Assembly: GCF_003160695.1 (NCBI RefSeq)
Contig: NZ_QGDD01000006.1
Span: 124,001 to 188,000, forward strand
Reading direction: 5' to 3'
DNA length: 64,000 bases
Source of the DNA: Nocardioides silvaticus
Lineage (GTDB): Bacteria > Actinomycetota > Actinomycetes > Propionibacteriales > Nocardioidaceae
The position numbers were made by a program, and so were the translations under genes. The notes beneath the pieces were generated by a model, which had not been told where the DNA came from, made no database searches, and saw only the letters and a program-made list of their open reading frames with translations. Below, piece by piece: positions 45,456 to 54,667 of the stretch (its first letter is position 1; each line of letters starts with the position of its first letter).

Positions 45456-46786
45456 GGCGCCTCTCTCCTGAGCATGCGTCCCCACGTGTGGTCGGGACGA
45501 TCGGGGTCGAGCAGCCGCCCGCGGGAGGTGGTGTGGGTGACCGAGCCGCGGAACGTCCGTCCGTCGTACGCCGAGATCGGGTTGCGGTGCGCGAGCCGGT
45601 CGACGTCGACGACGAGCTCCGTGGTGGGGTCGTAGACCGCGAGGTCCGCGTCGGCGCCGACCTCGATCCGTCCCTTCCGGGTGAACCCCACGAGATCGGC
45701 GGTCTGACGCGACATCCAGCGGCTGACGTCGGCGATGCCGATGCCGCGGTCGCGGGCCTCGTGCGCGACCGCGGTGAAGCCGACCTGCAGCCCCGCGACG
45801 CCGCCCCAGGCCTGCTGGAGGTCGCCGCCGCCGGCGAGCTTGACCTCGGCCGTCGCGGGCGAGTGGTCGCTGACGATCGCGTCGATGAGGCCGTCGGTGA
45901 GGCCCTGCCAGAGCGCGGTGCGGTTGCCCTCGTCGCGGATCGGCGGGCAGCACTTGAACTGCGGCGAGGCGTCGGGGATCTGCTCGGCCGCGAAGCAGAG
46001 GTAGTGCGGGCAGGTCTCGACGGTCAGCGGCAGCCCCTCGTCGCGCGCGCTCTTGATGAGGTCCAGGGCGCGGGCGCTCGCGAGGTGCAGCACGTGCACC
46101 CGGCAGCCGGTCTCGCGCGCGCCGTCGACCAGCTGCCGGATCGCCTCGGTCTCGGCGGCGTCGGGACGGCTGAGCACGAAGTCGGCGTACGCCGGGCTCG
46201 GCGGGTGCGGCGCCCGTTCCAGCTCGCCCGCGTCCTCGGCGTGCACGATCAGCAGCCCGTCGAGCGCGGCGACCTCGGCCAACGCCGCCTTCAGCTGCAC
46301 CGCGTCGAGCGGCGGGAACTCGTCCACCCCGGACGGTGCCAGGAAGCACTTGAAGCCGAGCACGCCGGCCTCCCACAGTGGCGCGAGCCGGCCCAGGTTG
46401 TCGGGTACGGCGCCGCCCCAGAACCCGACGTCGATCGCGAGCTCGTCGGTGGCGGCGGCCCGCTTGAGCTCGAGCGCCTCGACCGTCGTCGTCGGCGGCA
46501 GCGAGTTCAGCGGCATGTCGACCAGCGTCGTCACCCCGCCGAGCGCGGCCGCGCGCGTGGCGGTCACGAACCCCTCCCACTCGGTGCGGCCGGGCTCATT
46601 CACGTGCACGTGGGTGTCGACCACCCCCGGCAGGACGTACGACGCCTCCGGGGCCTGCCAGCCGCCCGCGTCGGCGTCGTACGGGCGGATCTCGGCGATC
46701 CGGCCGTCCTCGACCAGCAGCGTGGCCGGACGGAGCTCCCCGTCGACCAGCACCTGCCTGCCCGAGACCACCGCCACGTCCATCAC
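45452..46786 (-). CDS. allB: Allantoinase
   Basis: Amidohydrolase that opens allantoin to allantoate, 444 residues. The binuclear metal site is visible: DTHVHVNEPGRTEWEGF, the carboxylated lysine in GFKCFLAPSG, LLIVHAEDAGE, HVLHLASA and IVSDHSPAT. The first two start codons are GTG (46786) and ATG (46783). It begins one base after the uricase stop and overlaps the RpiR-type gene by four bases. Confidence 0.95.
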   Translation of the reverse strand: MMDVAVVSGRQVLVDGELRPATLLVEDGRIAEIRPYDADAGGWQAPEASYVLPGVVDTHVHVNEPGRTEWEGFVTATRAAALGGVTTLVDMPLNSLPPTTTVEALELKRAAATDELAIDVGFWGGAVPDNLGRLAPLWEAGVLGFKCFLAPSGVDEFPPLDAVQLKAALAEVAALDGLLIVHAEDAGELERAPHPPSPAYADFVLSRPDAAETEAIRQLVDGARETGCRVHVLHLASARALDLIKSARDEGLPLTVETCPHYLCFAAEQIPDASPQFKCCPPIRDEGNRTALWQGLTDGLIDAIVSDHSPATAEVKLAGGGDLQQAWGGVAGLQVGFTAVAHEARDRGIGIADVSRWMSRQTADLVGFTRKGRIEVGADADLAVYDPTTELVVDVDRLAHRNPISAYDGRTFRGSVTHTTSRGRLLDPDRPDHTWGRMLRREAP

Positions 46787-46787
46787 G

Positions 46788-47708
46788 TCACCCGACGCCC
46801 ACCCACGCGCGCGGCTCGGCCTCGGCGCCGCTGCGGGTCACGGTCGCGGAGATCAGCCCGTAGGGGCGGTCGGCGGCGAAGAACACCTCGCCCGGGTTGT
46901 CGAGCCCGAACGGCGCCAGGTCGACGAGGAAGTGGTGCTTGTTGGGGCACTCGATCCTGATCTCGTCGATGTCGGCGCACGCGTCCAGCGCCGCCGTCGC
47001 CATCGCGTGGATCGTCTGCTGGAGCGCCAGGCTGTGCGTGGTCGCGAAGGCGTCGAGGAGCGCGGCGCGCACCGCGTCGTAGGCGGCGTCGAAGTCGATG
47101 TCCTCCGTTGATCGAGCCTGTTCCTGTGAAGGTCGAGCCTGTCGAGACCCGTACCGCCAGGTCGCGGAGACGCTGGTGGCGAGGATCCGGTCGTCGGTCT
47201 CGGCGAGCGTGGTGAACCGGTCGCGCGGGAAGCCGTGGAACTCGCTGCCGGTGCTCTTGAGCACGACCAGGTCCTTCAGGCCGCCGAGCACGAACGCTTC
47301 GCCATCGACGCTGCCGTACGTCTGCACCCAGGCGGTACGGGTGTCCTGTCCTGACCGCACGAACGAGTGCCCGTTGGCAGCGAGCCGCTCCCAGGTGAAC
47401 TGCTCGGCGGCGAACCAGGTGCCGGTGACCCACGGCTGCGCGGCCCAGTGCTCGGCGAGCACGAGCAGGAACGCCTCGGGGGAGGTGATCCCGTGCTCGC
47501 GGGCCAGTGCGTAGACGGAGTTCTTCTGGGTGTCGGTCGCGTGGACGTGGGTGTTGTCGCCCTCGGTGTAGGCGGTCGCGAAGTCGCCCCGCAGCTGCGT
47601 GGTGACGTTGAGGTCGTGCAGCACATGGACCTCGCTCGCCCGATCGACCTTGACGACCCGGCACTCGGCCTTGCCGTGCTGGAGGTCGGAGAGGACGTGG
47701 TCGGCCAT
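46788..47708 (-). CDS. pucL: Urate oxidase (uricase) with repeat-encoded insert
   Basis: Cofactor-free oxidase converting urate to 5-hydroxyisourate, 306 residues, two T-fold domains. Landmarks are YTEGDNTHVHATDTQKNSVYAL, the FHGFPRDRFTTLAET stretch and NKHHFLVDLAPFGLDNPGEVFFAADRPYGLI. Between SATWRYG and DIDFDAAYD lies GSRQARPSQEQARSTE, an insert of about 15 residues not seen in Arthrobacter-type uricases and encoded by repeat DNA (47101-47155). Its ATG overlaps the hiuH stop by one base. Confidence 0.95.
   Translation of the reverse strand: MADHVLSDLQHGKAECRVVKVDRASEVHVLHDLNVTTQLRGDFATAYTEGDNTHVHATDTQKNSVYALAREHGITSPEAFLLVLAEHWAAQPWVTGTWFAAEQFTWERLAANGHSFVRSGQDTRTAWVQTYGSVDGEAFVLGGLKDLVVLKSTGSEFHGFPRDRFTTLAETDDRILATSVSATWRYGSRQARPSQEQARSTEDIDFDAAYDAVRAALLDAFATTHSLALQQTIHAMATAALDACADIDEIRIECPNKHHFLVDLAPFGLDNPGEVFFAADRPYGLISATVTRSGAEAEPRAWVGVG
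47101..47155 (-). repeat. Repeat copy embedded in the uricase gene
   Basis: On the minus strand GGTCTCGACAGGCTCGACC, then a second partial copy ACAGGCTCGATCAACGGAG. The 19-base core is identical to the intergenic copy at 29579-29597. Confidence 0.8.
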
Positions 47709-48028
47709 CACGACCCTCGGTAGGTCGTGTACGCGAACGGGCTCAGCAGCAGTGCCACGTGGTAGTGCGTCTCTCCCTCGACGACGGTGAAGGGCAGCGT
47801 CACCACCGGGTACCAGGTCTCCCGGTCCTGCTCCTCGAACCACTGCCCGGTGGCGAACGTGAGCTCGTAGACGCCGGGCCCGAGGTCGGGGTCGAAACGC
47901 GCCCGGCCACCGACGTCGGTGGTGGCGGCCCCGATCTGGTTGCCGTCGGCGTCACTCAGGGTGACGAAGACCCCGGACGCCGGTCGCCCCCGCGCGGCGT
48001 CGAGGACGTGGGTCGAGCAGGTGCTCAT
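47708..48028 (-). CDS. hiuH: 5-hydroxyisourate hydrolase
   Basis: Transthyretin-like hydrolase that converts 5-hydroxyisourate to OHCU, 106 residues. The N-terminal STCSTHVLDAARGRPASGV carries the catalytic His, followed by GRARFDPDLGPGVYEL and the terminal SPFAYTTYRGS (the family's YRGS signature). It lies between uraD and uricase in the operon. Confidence 0.96.
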   Translation of the reverse strand: MSTCSTHVLDAARGRPASGVFVTLSDADGNQIGAATTDVGGRARFDPDLGPGVYELTFATGQWFEEQDRETWYPVVTLPFTVVEGETHYHVALLLSPFAYTTYRGS

Positions 48029-48038
48029 GGGTTCCGCC

Positions 48039-48527
48039 TCATCCGAACAGCTCCTTCACGCGGAGGACCGCGATCTCACGCAGCTCACCCACCATGACGC
48101 CGTACTCCGTCGCCGGATCGTGGGTGAGCCGCTCCTGCAGCAGGGACAACAGCTCGGGGCCCGAGCGTCCCTTGGCGCGGACCAGGTAGATCCGCCCGAA
48201 CTTCTCCTCGTACGCCGTGTTGCCGGCGCGCAGCTCGTCGGCGAGCACCGCGTCGGCGGGATCGACGCCGGCCTGCTCCCGGGCAGAGGCGGACGCCCCG
48301 GCCCCGGTGGCGCGCTCCCCGATGCGGGGGTGGTGGCTCAGGGCCTGGTCGACGTCGGCGTCGGTCCACCGCTCGGAGAGCTGCTCGGCAGTCAGGACCA
48401 GCGCGTCCACGTCGGCGTACGGCCGTCGGGCGATGATCGCGTCCACCCAGGCGTCGATGTCCGCACACGCCCGGACCAGGGCCGCCGCGTCGTCCGCGGG
48501 CAACCCGTTGAAGTCCTCGATGCGCAA
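48039..48527 (-). CDS. uraD: OHCU decarboxylase
   Basis: Decarboxylates OHCU to (S)-allantoin, 162 residues. Family motifs are LRIEDFNGLPADDAAALVRAC at the N-terminus, HHPRIGER with the catalytic His, and NTAYEEKFGRIYLVRAKGRS. The start is TTG at 48527, chosen because GAGGAGGG lies seven bases upstream and no ATG or GTG is in frame nearby. It is the first gene of the minus-strand urate operon. Confidence 0.88.
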   Translation of the reverse strand: MRIEDFNGLPADDAAALVRACADIDAWVDAIIARRPYADVDALVLTAEQLSERWTDADVDQALSHHPRIGERATGAGASASAREQAGVDPADAVLADELRAGNTAYEEKFGRIYLVRAKGRSGPELLSLLQERLTHDPATEYGVMVGELREIAVLRVKELFG

Positions 48528-48622
48528 CCCGTCGCCCTCCTCGTGCCCGAGACTCCCGACAACCCTGCCGAAATGATGGTCCGGGAAGTGAAGGTACGCC
48601 GAAACGGACGTTGCAGGGGCGA

Positions 48623-49690
48623 TTACCGGCGCAGGAGGCGGGTCCGGTTCATCCCGAAGACCCAGCGCAGGCCCGGGTGCTCGCTCAGCGACCACAGCAG
48701 GTCGGTGCTCGGCCAGTAGACGAGGTCCTCGGGCCCGGGAGGCGTCGCCCACCGGTGCGTCGCGAAGTCGCCGGGCTTTCCGACGTGCAGGTGCCCGTAC
48801 GACGTCCGCCCGTGCGACGAGGTGACGAAGTAGGTGCCGTTCACCACCGCTGTGCCCTGCATCCGCGTCAGCTGGTCCTCGCCGTCGAGGGCCGGGCGCG
48901 AGATCCCGTCCTCGCCGACGGCGAGCAGACCGGTCGCCGCGTCGGTCGGGAAGCGCGCCAGCCGCCGGGTCTGCTTGCTGTTGCCGTACTCGCCGACGAC
49001 GAGCGACGGCGGGTCGGTGCTGCGGTCCAGCGTCATGAACGAGAACCGCAGCCGGGTGACGCCTTCGTCGTTGGCGGAGCGGTAGGCGAACCGCACCGGC
49101 AGCACGTACTCGTAGCCGAACGTCTCCAGCCCGGCCCCCGCAGGCACCCGCATCACGTCCTCGGTGCGACAGGTCAGAAAGCCGCGGCCGGTCGCAGCGA
49201 CGTGGAGGTAGGGCCCGTGCCAGACGATCCCGCCGGCGTGCGCCTTCAGTGGCTTCAGCGCCACCGTGGTCCCTGAGCCGGTCGAGGGGTCGGTGAGCGT
49301 CGGCTCGACGAGCAGCACGTGCCGGTACCGCTTCCGGTCGAGGTCGATGAAGCTGATCCGGGAGCCGTGGCTGCGCTTGGAGTACCAGGACGTCGCCAGC
49401 ACGTCCCGCTCGACATCGGTGCGCACCGAGGTCGTGATGCCCTGGGGATACCAGAACAGGTCGCGCCGGTCGCGGCGCTCCCAGGTCAACGCCCGGTCGA
49501 CGAAGCGGCCGAGCAACCGGGTGGAGGGCAGGTAGGTCCGCCGCATCCGCCGGTCCAGGTCGCCGAGGAGCCCGGTCATGCCGACCCGGCCGCCGCCGTG
49601 CTCGGCCAGCAGGTCGGCGAGCGCGTCGATCTCGGCGACGTTCTCCTCCGACCGCGTCAGGTGGACGCCGAAGGGCGCGGACTGTTCCAC
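48623..49690 (-). CDS. Conserved-looking protein of unknown function
   Basis: About 355 residues with no signal peptide or membrane segment. Regularly spaced short strands (ISFIDLDRKRYRHVLLVEP, AGGIVWHGPYLHVAATGRGFLTC, VVNGTYFVTSSHGRTSYGHLHV) suggest a beta-propeller, but no family is recognised. The peptide DPSTGSGTTV is repeat-encoded (49263-49295). The start is uncertain: GTG at 49690 would leave only 18 bases to the divergent gene; ATG at 49579 is the alternative. Confidence 0.6.
   Translation of the reverse strand: MEQSAPFGVHLTRSEENVAEIDALADLLAEHGGGRVGMTGLLGDLDRRMRRTYLPSTRLLGRFVDRALTWERRDRRDLFWYPQGITTSVRTDVERDVLATSWYSKRSHGSRISFIDLDRKRYRHVLLVEPTLTDPSTGSGTTVALKPLKAHAGGIVWHGPYLHVAATGRGFLTCRTEDVMRVPAGAGLETFGYEYVLPVRFAYRSANDEGVTRLRFSFMTLDRSTDPPSLVVGEYGNSKQTRRLARFPTDAATGLLAVGEDGISRPALDGEDQLTRMQGTAVVNGTYFVTSSHGRTSYGHLHVGKPGDFATHRWATPPGPEDLVYWPSTDLLWSLSEHPGLRWVFGMNRTRLLRR
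49263..49295 (-). repeat. Repeat copy embedded in the uncharacterised gene
   Basis: On the minus strand ACCGACCCCTCGACCGGCTC then AGGGACC, the same element as in xdhB and read in the same frame (PSTGSGT). Confidence 0.7.
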
Positions 49691-49708
49691 GGAGGAGATG
49701 ATGTCACC

Positions 49709-49996
49709 GTGAGGGGCATCTTCTTCGACGAGGACGACGCGCGCGCCGCGGCCCTCGTGCTCGCCCGCGGCGGGTTCGAGGCGACCGTGGTCCGCGAGCG
49801 GCTGGCCGGCGAGGACGACGACGAGGACCACCCCTGGGCGGTCGTCACCGACGCCCCGATGATCCAGCTGGAGATGCTGGTCGAGACGTACGACGGCTGG
49901 CTGGACCTCGACGACGAGACCCCCGCCGCCCCCCTCCCCCTCCCAGACCAGCCGAAGCGCATCAAGCGCCCGCCGGTCGACCCGGTCGTCGAATAG
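49709..49996 (+). CDS. Small acidic protein of unknown function
   Basis: A 95-residue protein starting VRGIFFDEDDARAAALVLARGGFEATVVRERLAGEDDDEDHPW, with a mixed alpha/beta look (one domain) and a proline-rich tail. GGAGGAG lies 11 bases before the GTG. The last residues PVVE and the stop TAG come from the first bases of the downstream palindromic repeat tract. No family recognised. Confidence 0.6.
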   Translation: MRGIFFDEDDARAAALVLARGGFEATVVRERLAGEDDDEDHPWAVVTDAPMIQLEMLVETYDGWLDLDDETPAAPLPLPDQPKRIKRPPVDPVVE

Positions 49997-50618
49997 CCCG
50001 CACTCATCGGTCGTCGAGCACCCGCGCTCATCGGTCGTCGAGTAGTCCGAGCCGCTAGGCGAGGGCGTATCGAGACGCGGTACGCCACGGCGTCTCGATA
50101 CGTCGCTCGCTGCGCTCGCTCCTACTCGACGACCGAGCCGAGCTTCCCGGTCGTCGAGTAGCCCGAGCCGCTAGGCGAGGGCGTATCGAGACGCGGTGAG
50201 GTCGGAACCTGCGGTGAGCTGTTCGGTTGCGGCGTCTCGATACGTCGCTCGCTGCGCTCGCTCCTACTCGACGACCGAAATTCGCGGATCGGTCGTCGAG
50301 CAGCCCGAGCTCATCGGTCGTCGAGTAGCCCGAGCTCATCGGTCGTTGAGTAGCCCGAGCTCATCGGTCGTCGAGTAGCCCGAGCCGCTAGGCGAGGGCG
50401 TATCGAGGCGCGGTGAGGTCGGAGCCTGCGGTGAGCGGCTCGTTGCGGCGTCTCGATACGTCGCTCGCTGCGCTCGCTCCTACTCGACGACCGGAATTAG
50501 CGGATCGGTCGTCGAGTAGCCCGCGCTCATCGGTCGTCGAGTAGCCCGAGCCGCTAGGCGAGGGCGTATCGAGACGCGGTGAGGGTCGAGCGCGCTCGCT
50601 CTACTCCTCGACGACCGG
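49985..50618. repeat. Composite tract of palindromic repeats (units A and B)
   Basis: About 600 bases without a gene. Unit A (GGTCGTCGAGTAGCCCGAGC then CGCTAGGCGAGGGCGTATCG and AGACGC) and unit B (GCGTCTCGATACGTCGCTCG then CTGCGCTCGCTCCTACTCGA and CGACC) are imperfect reverse complements of each other. A occurs at 50031-50080, 50149-50196, 50365-50413 and 50530-50578; B at 50089-50135, 50231-50277 and 50447-50493. Three 25-base tandem copies of the A head lie at 50290-50364. A-B pairs would form long hairpins. A degenerate B at 50584-50618 runs into the next gene. Confidence 0.92.
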
Positions 50619-51551
50619 GGCGGACGTGCAGGCGCCTGGTCCGCCGCGCTGCTGCTCGGCCTGGAACGCGACGCGGGGGCCGCCGTCCCAGTCCTCCTCG
50701 ACGACGATCCGGTCGCCGTCGCGCTCGAGGTCGAACTCGCCGAGCTCGTCGAAGGGCCGAGCGGTGATCGGGTCGACGCCCTCCTCGATCAGCTCGGTAC
50801 GCGCGTCGAGGTCGTCGTCGGCCGCGCCCTCGTCGTCGTACTGGAGGACCAGGCGGACGTCCTTCTCCTCGGCGAGGAAGAGGCCGCGCGCGACCATGCC
50901 GTCGCACAGCGCGTCGCCGTCCCGTGCGAGCCAGGCGATGTCGGGATCGTCCTCCGCGGCGTCGAGCAGGTCCTCGAACCCGCCGTCGTCGGCGAGGGAG
51001 TCCTCGTCGTCGGCGATGACCGCTGCGACGTCGAGCAGCGGCGCCTTGCCACGGGCCGTGGCGACGATCTGTTCGTCCTCGGCGAGCAGCACGTTGAGCA
51101 TCAGCGGCACGGGATAGGTCCCGCCGACGGTGCCGTCGACATCGGCCGCGGTGAGGTCGACCGTGTAGACCTGCATCGTGCCGGCACTGCTGGTGGTGTA
51201 GCCCTTCTCCTCGAGGTCGTCGGCCAGTGCGCCGAAGTCGAGGTCGTCGTCGACCTTCCAGACCGTCGCGGCGCCGTCGTCCCACGTGACAGCGGCCTCC
51301 CACTCGACGGCGTCGGCGTTGAACGGCGCATCCTCGAGGATCTCGGCGTAGGCGGAGAGCTCGCTCTGGTCGACGTCCTCGTCGAGTCCGCTCACGGCGA
51401 ACCGCACCTGGGCAGCGTCGGCCGGGAGGTACTCGAACGACTCCTCGACCTCCGAGCCGCCGCTGAGGAGACCGCACCCGGCGAGGGCGGGCAGGACCAG
51501 CGCGACGCCCACGAGGACGACCGGACGGCGGAGGTGGGGGCCGGGACGCAT
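50601..51551 (-). CDS. Lipoprotein of unknown function (DUF3352-like)
   Basis: A 316-residue exported protein with lipobox LPALAGC (signal residues 1 to about 25). The mature domain is strongly acidic and resembles DUF3352-type proteins ([17 protein letters not shown] at the start, [28 protein letters not shown] in the middle). A role is not known. The start is set at ATG 51551 by a TAATGA -10 eight bases upstream; ATGs at 51560 and 51563 are alternatives. Its last codons and stop (VVEE-TAG) are part of the palindromic repeat tract. Confidence 0.68.
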   Translation of the reverse strand: MRPGPHLRRPVVLVGVALVLPALAGCGLLSGGSEVEESFEYLPADAAQVRFAVSGLDEDVDQSELSAYAEILEDAPFNADAVEWEAAVTWDDGAATVWKVDDDLDFGALADDLEEKGYTTSSAGTMQVYTVDLTAADVDGTVGGTYPVPLMLNVLLAEDEQIVATARGKAPLLDVAAVIADDEDSLADDGGFEDLLDAAEDDPDIAWLARDGDALCDGMVARGLFLAEEKDVRLVLQYDDEGAADDDLDARTELIEEGVDPITARPFDELGEFDLERDGDRIVVEEDWDGGPRVAFQAEQQRGGPGACTSAPVVEE

Positions 51552-51563
51552 GGTGCTCATCAT

Positions 51564-51569
51564 TACGCT
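51564..51569 (+). promoter_or_regulatory. -10 element of mshB
   Basis: TACGCT followed by seven bases and ATG at 51577; fits a leaderless start. Confidence 0.5.
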
Positions 51570-51576
51570 GCACCAC

Positions 51577-52500
51577 ATGAGTGACGTCGCGGCACACCGG
51601 CTCCTGCTCGTCCACGCGCACCCCGACGACGAGACGATCGGCCAGGGCGCGACGATGGCGAAGTACGTCGACGAGGGCCGCGGCGTGACGTTGGTGACCT
51701 GCACCGCGGGGGAGATGGGCGAGATCCTGGTGCCCGAGCTCGAGCACCTGGCCGCCGACAAGGAGGACGGCCTCGGCGAGCACCGGCGCGGCGAGCTCGA
51801 TGCAGCGATGAAGGAGCTCGGCGTCACCGACCACCGGTTCCTCGGGGGCTTCGGCACCTACCGCGACTCCGGCATGAAGTGGCACGACGACGGCCACGCC
51901 ATCCCTGCGGATGACATCCACGACAACGCGTTCTGGCACGCCGACCTGACCGAGGCCGCCAACCACCTGGTCCCGGTCATCCGCGAGGTCCGCCCTCAGG
52001 TGCTGGTGACCTACGACGAGTTCGGCGGCTACGGGCACCCCGACCACATCCAGGCCCACCGGGTCGCGATGTACGCCGCGCTCCTGGCCGCGGCGCCGTC
52101 GTACCGCCGCGACCTGGGGGAGGCTTGGGACATCGCCAAGGTCTACTGGGCGGCGATGTCGAAGAGCCGGTTCCGTGAGGGGCTCCGCCGCCTGCGCGAC
52201 GCCGGGGACGAGACGTCGTTCGAGGGGATGGACCCCGACGGCTACCTCCCGCCGTTCTTCCTCGACGACGAGGACATCACCACCCAGGTCGACGCCTCGG
52301 CCTACACCGAGCGGAAGATGGCCGCCCTCAGGGCACACGCCACTCAGGTCGCGACCGACGGCCCGTTCTTCGCGCTGTCGAACAACGAGGGCCAGCAGGT
52401 CTGGGGCCTGGAGATGTTCCGCCTCGTGAAGGGCACGCTCGGGCCGGTCGAGGACGACGGCTGGGAGTCCGACCTGTTCGCCGGCATCCCCGCCGAGTGA
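51577..52500 (+). CDS. mshB: GlcNAc-Ins deacetylase of mycothiol synthesis
   Basis: Zinc deacetylase producing GlcN-Ins, the second-stage intermediate of mycothiol, 307 residues. Metal motifs are [16 protein letters not shown] and [28 protein letters not shown] separates MshB from the related amidase Mca. Mycothiol in this organism supports the mycothiol-type arsenate reductase reading at 25166. It is followed by a coupled small membrane-protein gene (GTGA overlap). Confidence 0.93.
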   Translation: MSDVAAHRLLLVHAHPDDETIGQGATMAKYVDEGRGVTLVTCTAGEMGEILVPELEHLAADKEDGLGEHRRGELDAAMKELGVTDHRFLGGFGTYRDSGMKWHDDGHAIPADDIHDNAFWHADLTEAANHLVPVIREVRPQVLVTYDEFGGYGHPDHIQAHRVAMYAALLAAAPSYRRDLGEAWDIAKVYWAAMSKSRFREGLRRLRDAGDETSFEGMDPDGYLPPFFLDDEDITTQVDASAYTERKMAALRAHATQVATDGPFFALSNNEGQQVWGLEMFRLVKGTLGPVEDDGWESDLFAGIPAE

Positions 52501-52871
52501 CCTCGGGAGTCGTCGGGCGGACGGCGGTCGCCGTGCTCGCCCTCCTCGGCGGGGGGCTGCTCGGCACGTGCGTGCTCTTCCTGCACAGCTACTGGTGGGG
52601 GCTGGCCCTCGGGGTGGCCGCCACGATCGCCTGCCTGGTCGCCGTCCCCGGCGGCTGGTGGCGACGGCTGCCGATCGCGATCGGCTGGGACGCCGCCGTG
52701 CTCGGCCTGTCCTTCGAGCGGCCCGAGGGCGACTACCTGGTGGCCTCGGACACCCTCGGCTACCTGCTGCTCGCGAGCTGCGTCGTCGTGCTCTGCGGCG
52801 GCATCGTGGGCCTGCGACGGCACCCGTCCACCGAGCCGACGATTACCACGAGGCCTGGTCCGCTTTCCTAG
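52497..52871 (+). CDS. DUF6113-like membrane protein
   Basis: A 124-residue protein with about four hydrophobic segments ([70 protein letters not shown]). Its size, layout and position right after mshB match DUF6113 proteins of actinobacteria. Function unknown. Confidence 0.65.
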   Translation: MTSGVVGRTAVAVLALLGGGLLGTCVLFLHSYWWGLALGVAATIACLVAVPGGWWRRLPIAIGWDAAVLGLSFERPEGDYLVASDTLGYLLLASCVVVLCGGIVGLRRHPSTEPTITTRPGPLS

Positions 52872-52874
52872 GAT
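52869..52874 (+). promoter_or_regulatory. -10 element of the VanW gene
   Basis: TAGGAT followed by seven bases and GTG at 52882. This favours the GTG over the ATG at 52873, which lies inside the -10. Confidence 0.55.
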
Positions 52875-52881
52875 GCACAGC

Positions 52882-54663
52882 GTGACCGTGCCGACCCCGC
52901 CCCAGGCGCCCGCCGCGCCCCCGCAGCAGCGTGAGCGGATGGGCGGCAAGATCGTCGTACTGGTGATCGTGCTGCTCCTCCTGCTCGTGGCCGGCGGCTA
53001 CGCGCTGGCCCACCAGATCGCCGGCGACAAGGTGCCCCGCGGCACGACGGTATCCGGGGTCGACATCGGAGGTCTGACCCGCGCCGACGCGATCGCCGAG
53101 CTCGAGGACGCCTTCGGGTCCCGGGCCGCGGAACCGATCCGCGTCGAGGTCGCCGACTCGGCGGCAGGGTCCGAGACGCGCGGGGCCGACGTGCGCCCCG
53201 ACGAGATCGGCCTGGCGATCGACTACGCCGCCACTGTCGACGCGGCGGGTGCCGGCGACAGCTGGAGCCCCGGCCGTCAGTGGGACTACTTCACCGGTGG
53301 TGACGACATCGAGGCGATCGTCGACGTCGACGAGACCCTGCTCTCCGAGCGACTGGCCGAGCTGACCGAGGGCCTCGGCGTCCCGCCCCAGGACGGGCAG
53401 ATCACCTTCGAGGACGGGCGGGTCGACGTGGTCGACCCCGTCCCCGGCGAGGCGGTCGACATCGACGCGGCCGCCGACGCGATCACCGCGGCGTTCCTCG
53501 GCGACGAGGATTCCGCCGAGCTGACCGTGACGTCCGCACAACCCGACATCGACGAGGACGACGTCCAGGAGGCGCTCGACGGTTTCGCCAACCCGGCGAT
53601 GTCCGCCTCGGTGACGCTGGTCTTCGGCAAGTCGGAGGTGCGGCTCCAGCCGAAGCAGTACGCCGGTGCGCTCTCGATGGTGCCGTCCGACGGCGAGCTC
53701 GTGCCTGAGGTGGACGCGAAGCGGATCACCAAGCTGGTCAAGGGCGCGACGTCCAGCGGTGAGCCGGTCGACGCCACCGTCGAGCTCGTCGACGGCAAGC
53801 CCAAGGTGATCCCGGCCAAGCCGGGTGTGGAGTTCGAGCCCGAGGACGTGGTGGAGGTCTTCACCGGTCTGCTCGCGGCGCCGGAGGGCGAGCGCACCGG
53901 CGAGGTCGAGGCCACCGTGCGCGAGGCCGACTTCACCACCAAGGATGCGAAGGCGCTGGGCATCAAGCGCAAGATCTCGGAGTTCACGACCTACTACCCC
54001 TACGCGGAGTACCGCAACGTCAACATCGGTCGCGCCGCGGAGCTGATCGACGGCACCATCCTCAAGCCGGGCGAGACGTTCTCGCTCAACGAGACCGTCG
54101 GCGAGCGGACGGCCGAGAACGGCTTCACCATCGGCTACGTCATCTCCAACGGCGTCCTGGTCAAGGACTACGGCGGTGGCGTCTCCCAGATGGCGACGAC
54201 GACGTTCAACGCCATGTTCTTCGCCGGCCTCGAGGACATCGAGCACAAGCCGCACTCGTTCTACATCGACCGCTATCCGGAGGGCCGGGAGGCCACCGTG
54301 GCTTGGCCGACGGTCGACCTGCGCTTCCGCAACGACACCGACTACGGCGTGCTGATCCACGCCACCGTCACGCCCGGCACCTACTCCTCCCAGGGCGTCG
54401 TGAACGTGCAGATGTTCTCGACGAAGGTCTGGGACATCGAGTCGGAGACCAGCGGCCGCTACAACTACCGGGCACCGTCGACTCGTTACCTCCAGACCCC
54501 CGACTGCGAGCCGTTCACCGGCTACTCCGGCTTCGACGTCGACGTGACCCGGATCTTCCGGAAGCACGGCGAGAGCGAGATCGACCACACCGAGAAGTTC
54601 CACACGGCCTACACCGCTGCGGACTCGGTGGTCTGCGGACCGCCGCCGGGCCAGGGGAACTGA
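52882..54663 (+). CDS. VanW-family cell-surface protein
   Basis: About 593 residues: a proline-rich N-terminus, one membrane helix (GGKIVVLVIVLLLLLVAGGYAL), two PG-binding-4-like repeats, and a C-terminal VanW domain (FTTYYPYAEYRNVNIGRAAELIDGTILKPGETFSLNETVG, VKDYGGGVSQMATTTFNAMFFAGLED). The domain is named for a vancomycin-resistance gene but its biochemical role is unknown; a cell-wall role is assumed from the repeats. Nothing here indicates resistance. Confidence 0.9.
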   Translation: MTVPTPPQAPAAPPQQRERMGGKIVVLVIVLLLLLVAGGYALAHQIAGDKVPRGTTVSGVDIGGLTRADAIAELEDAFGSRAAEPIRVEVADSAAGSETRGADVRPDEIGLAIDYAATVDAAGAGDSWSPGRQWDYFTGGDDIEAIVDVDETLLSERLAELTEGLGVPPQDGQITFEDGRVDVVDPVPGEAVDIDAAADAITAAFLGDEDSAELTVTSAQPDIDEDDVQEALDGFANPAMSASVTLVFGKSEVRLQPKQYAGALSMVPSDGELVPEVDAKRITKLVKGATSSGEPVDATVELVDGKPKVIPAKPGVEFEPEDVVEVFTGLLAAPEGERTGEVEATVREADFTTKDAKALGIKRKISEFTTYYPYAEYRNVNIGRAAELIDGTILKPGETFSLNETVGERTAENGFTIGYVISNGVLVKDYGGGVSQMATTTFNAMFFAGLEDIEHKPHSFYIDRYPEGREATVAWPTVDLRFRNDTDYGVLIHATVTPGTYSSQGVVNVQMFSTKVWDIESETSGRYNYRAPSTRYLQTPDCEPFTGYSGFDVDVTRIFRKHGESEIDHTEKFHTAYTAADSVVCGPPPGQGN

Positions 54664-54667
54664 ACGG

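Noticed and set aside
49985..50618. Possible CRISPR array
   Set aside because: The repeated units are mirror-image palindromes with related, not unique, sequence between them. The spacing is irregular and no cas gene is present.
52882..54663. A glycopeptide-resistance reading for the VanW protein
   Set aside because: VanW domains are widespread without resistance; no vanH, vanA, vanX or two-component genes are nearby.
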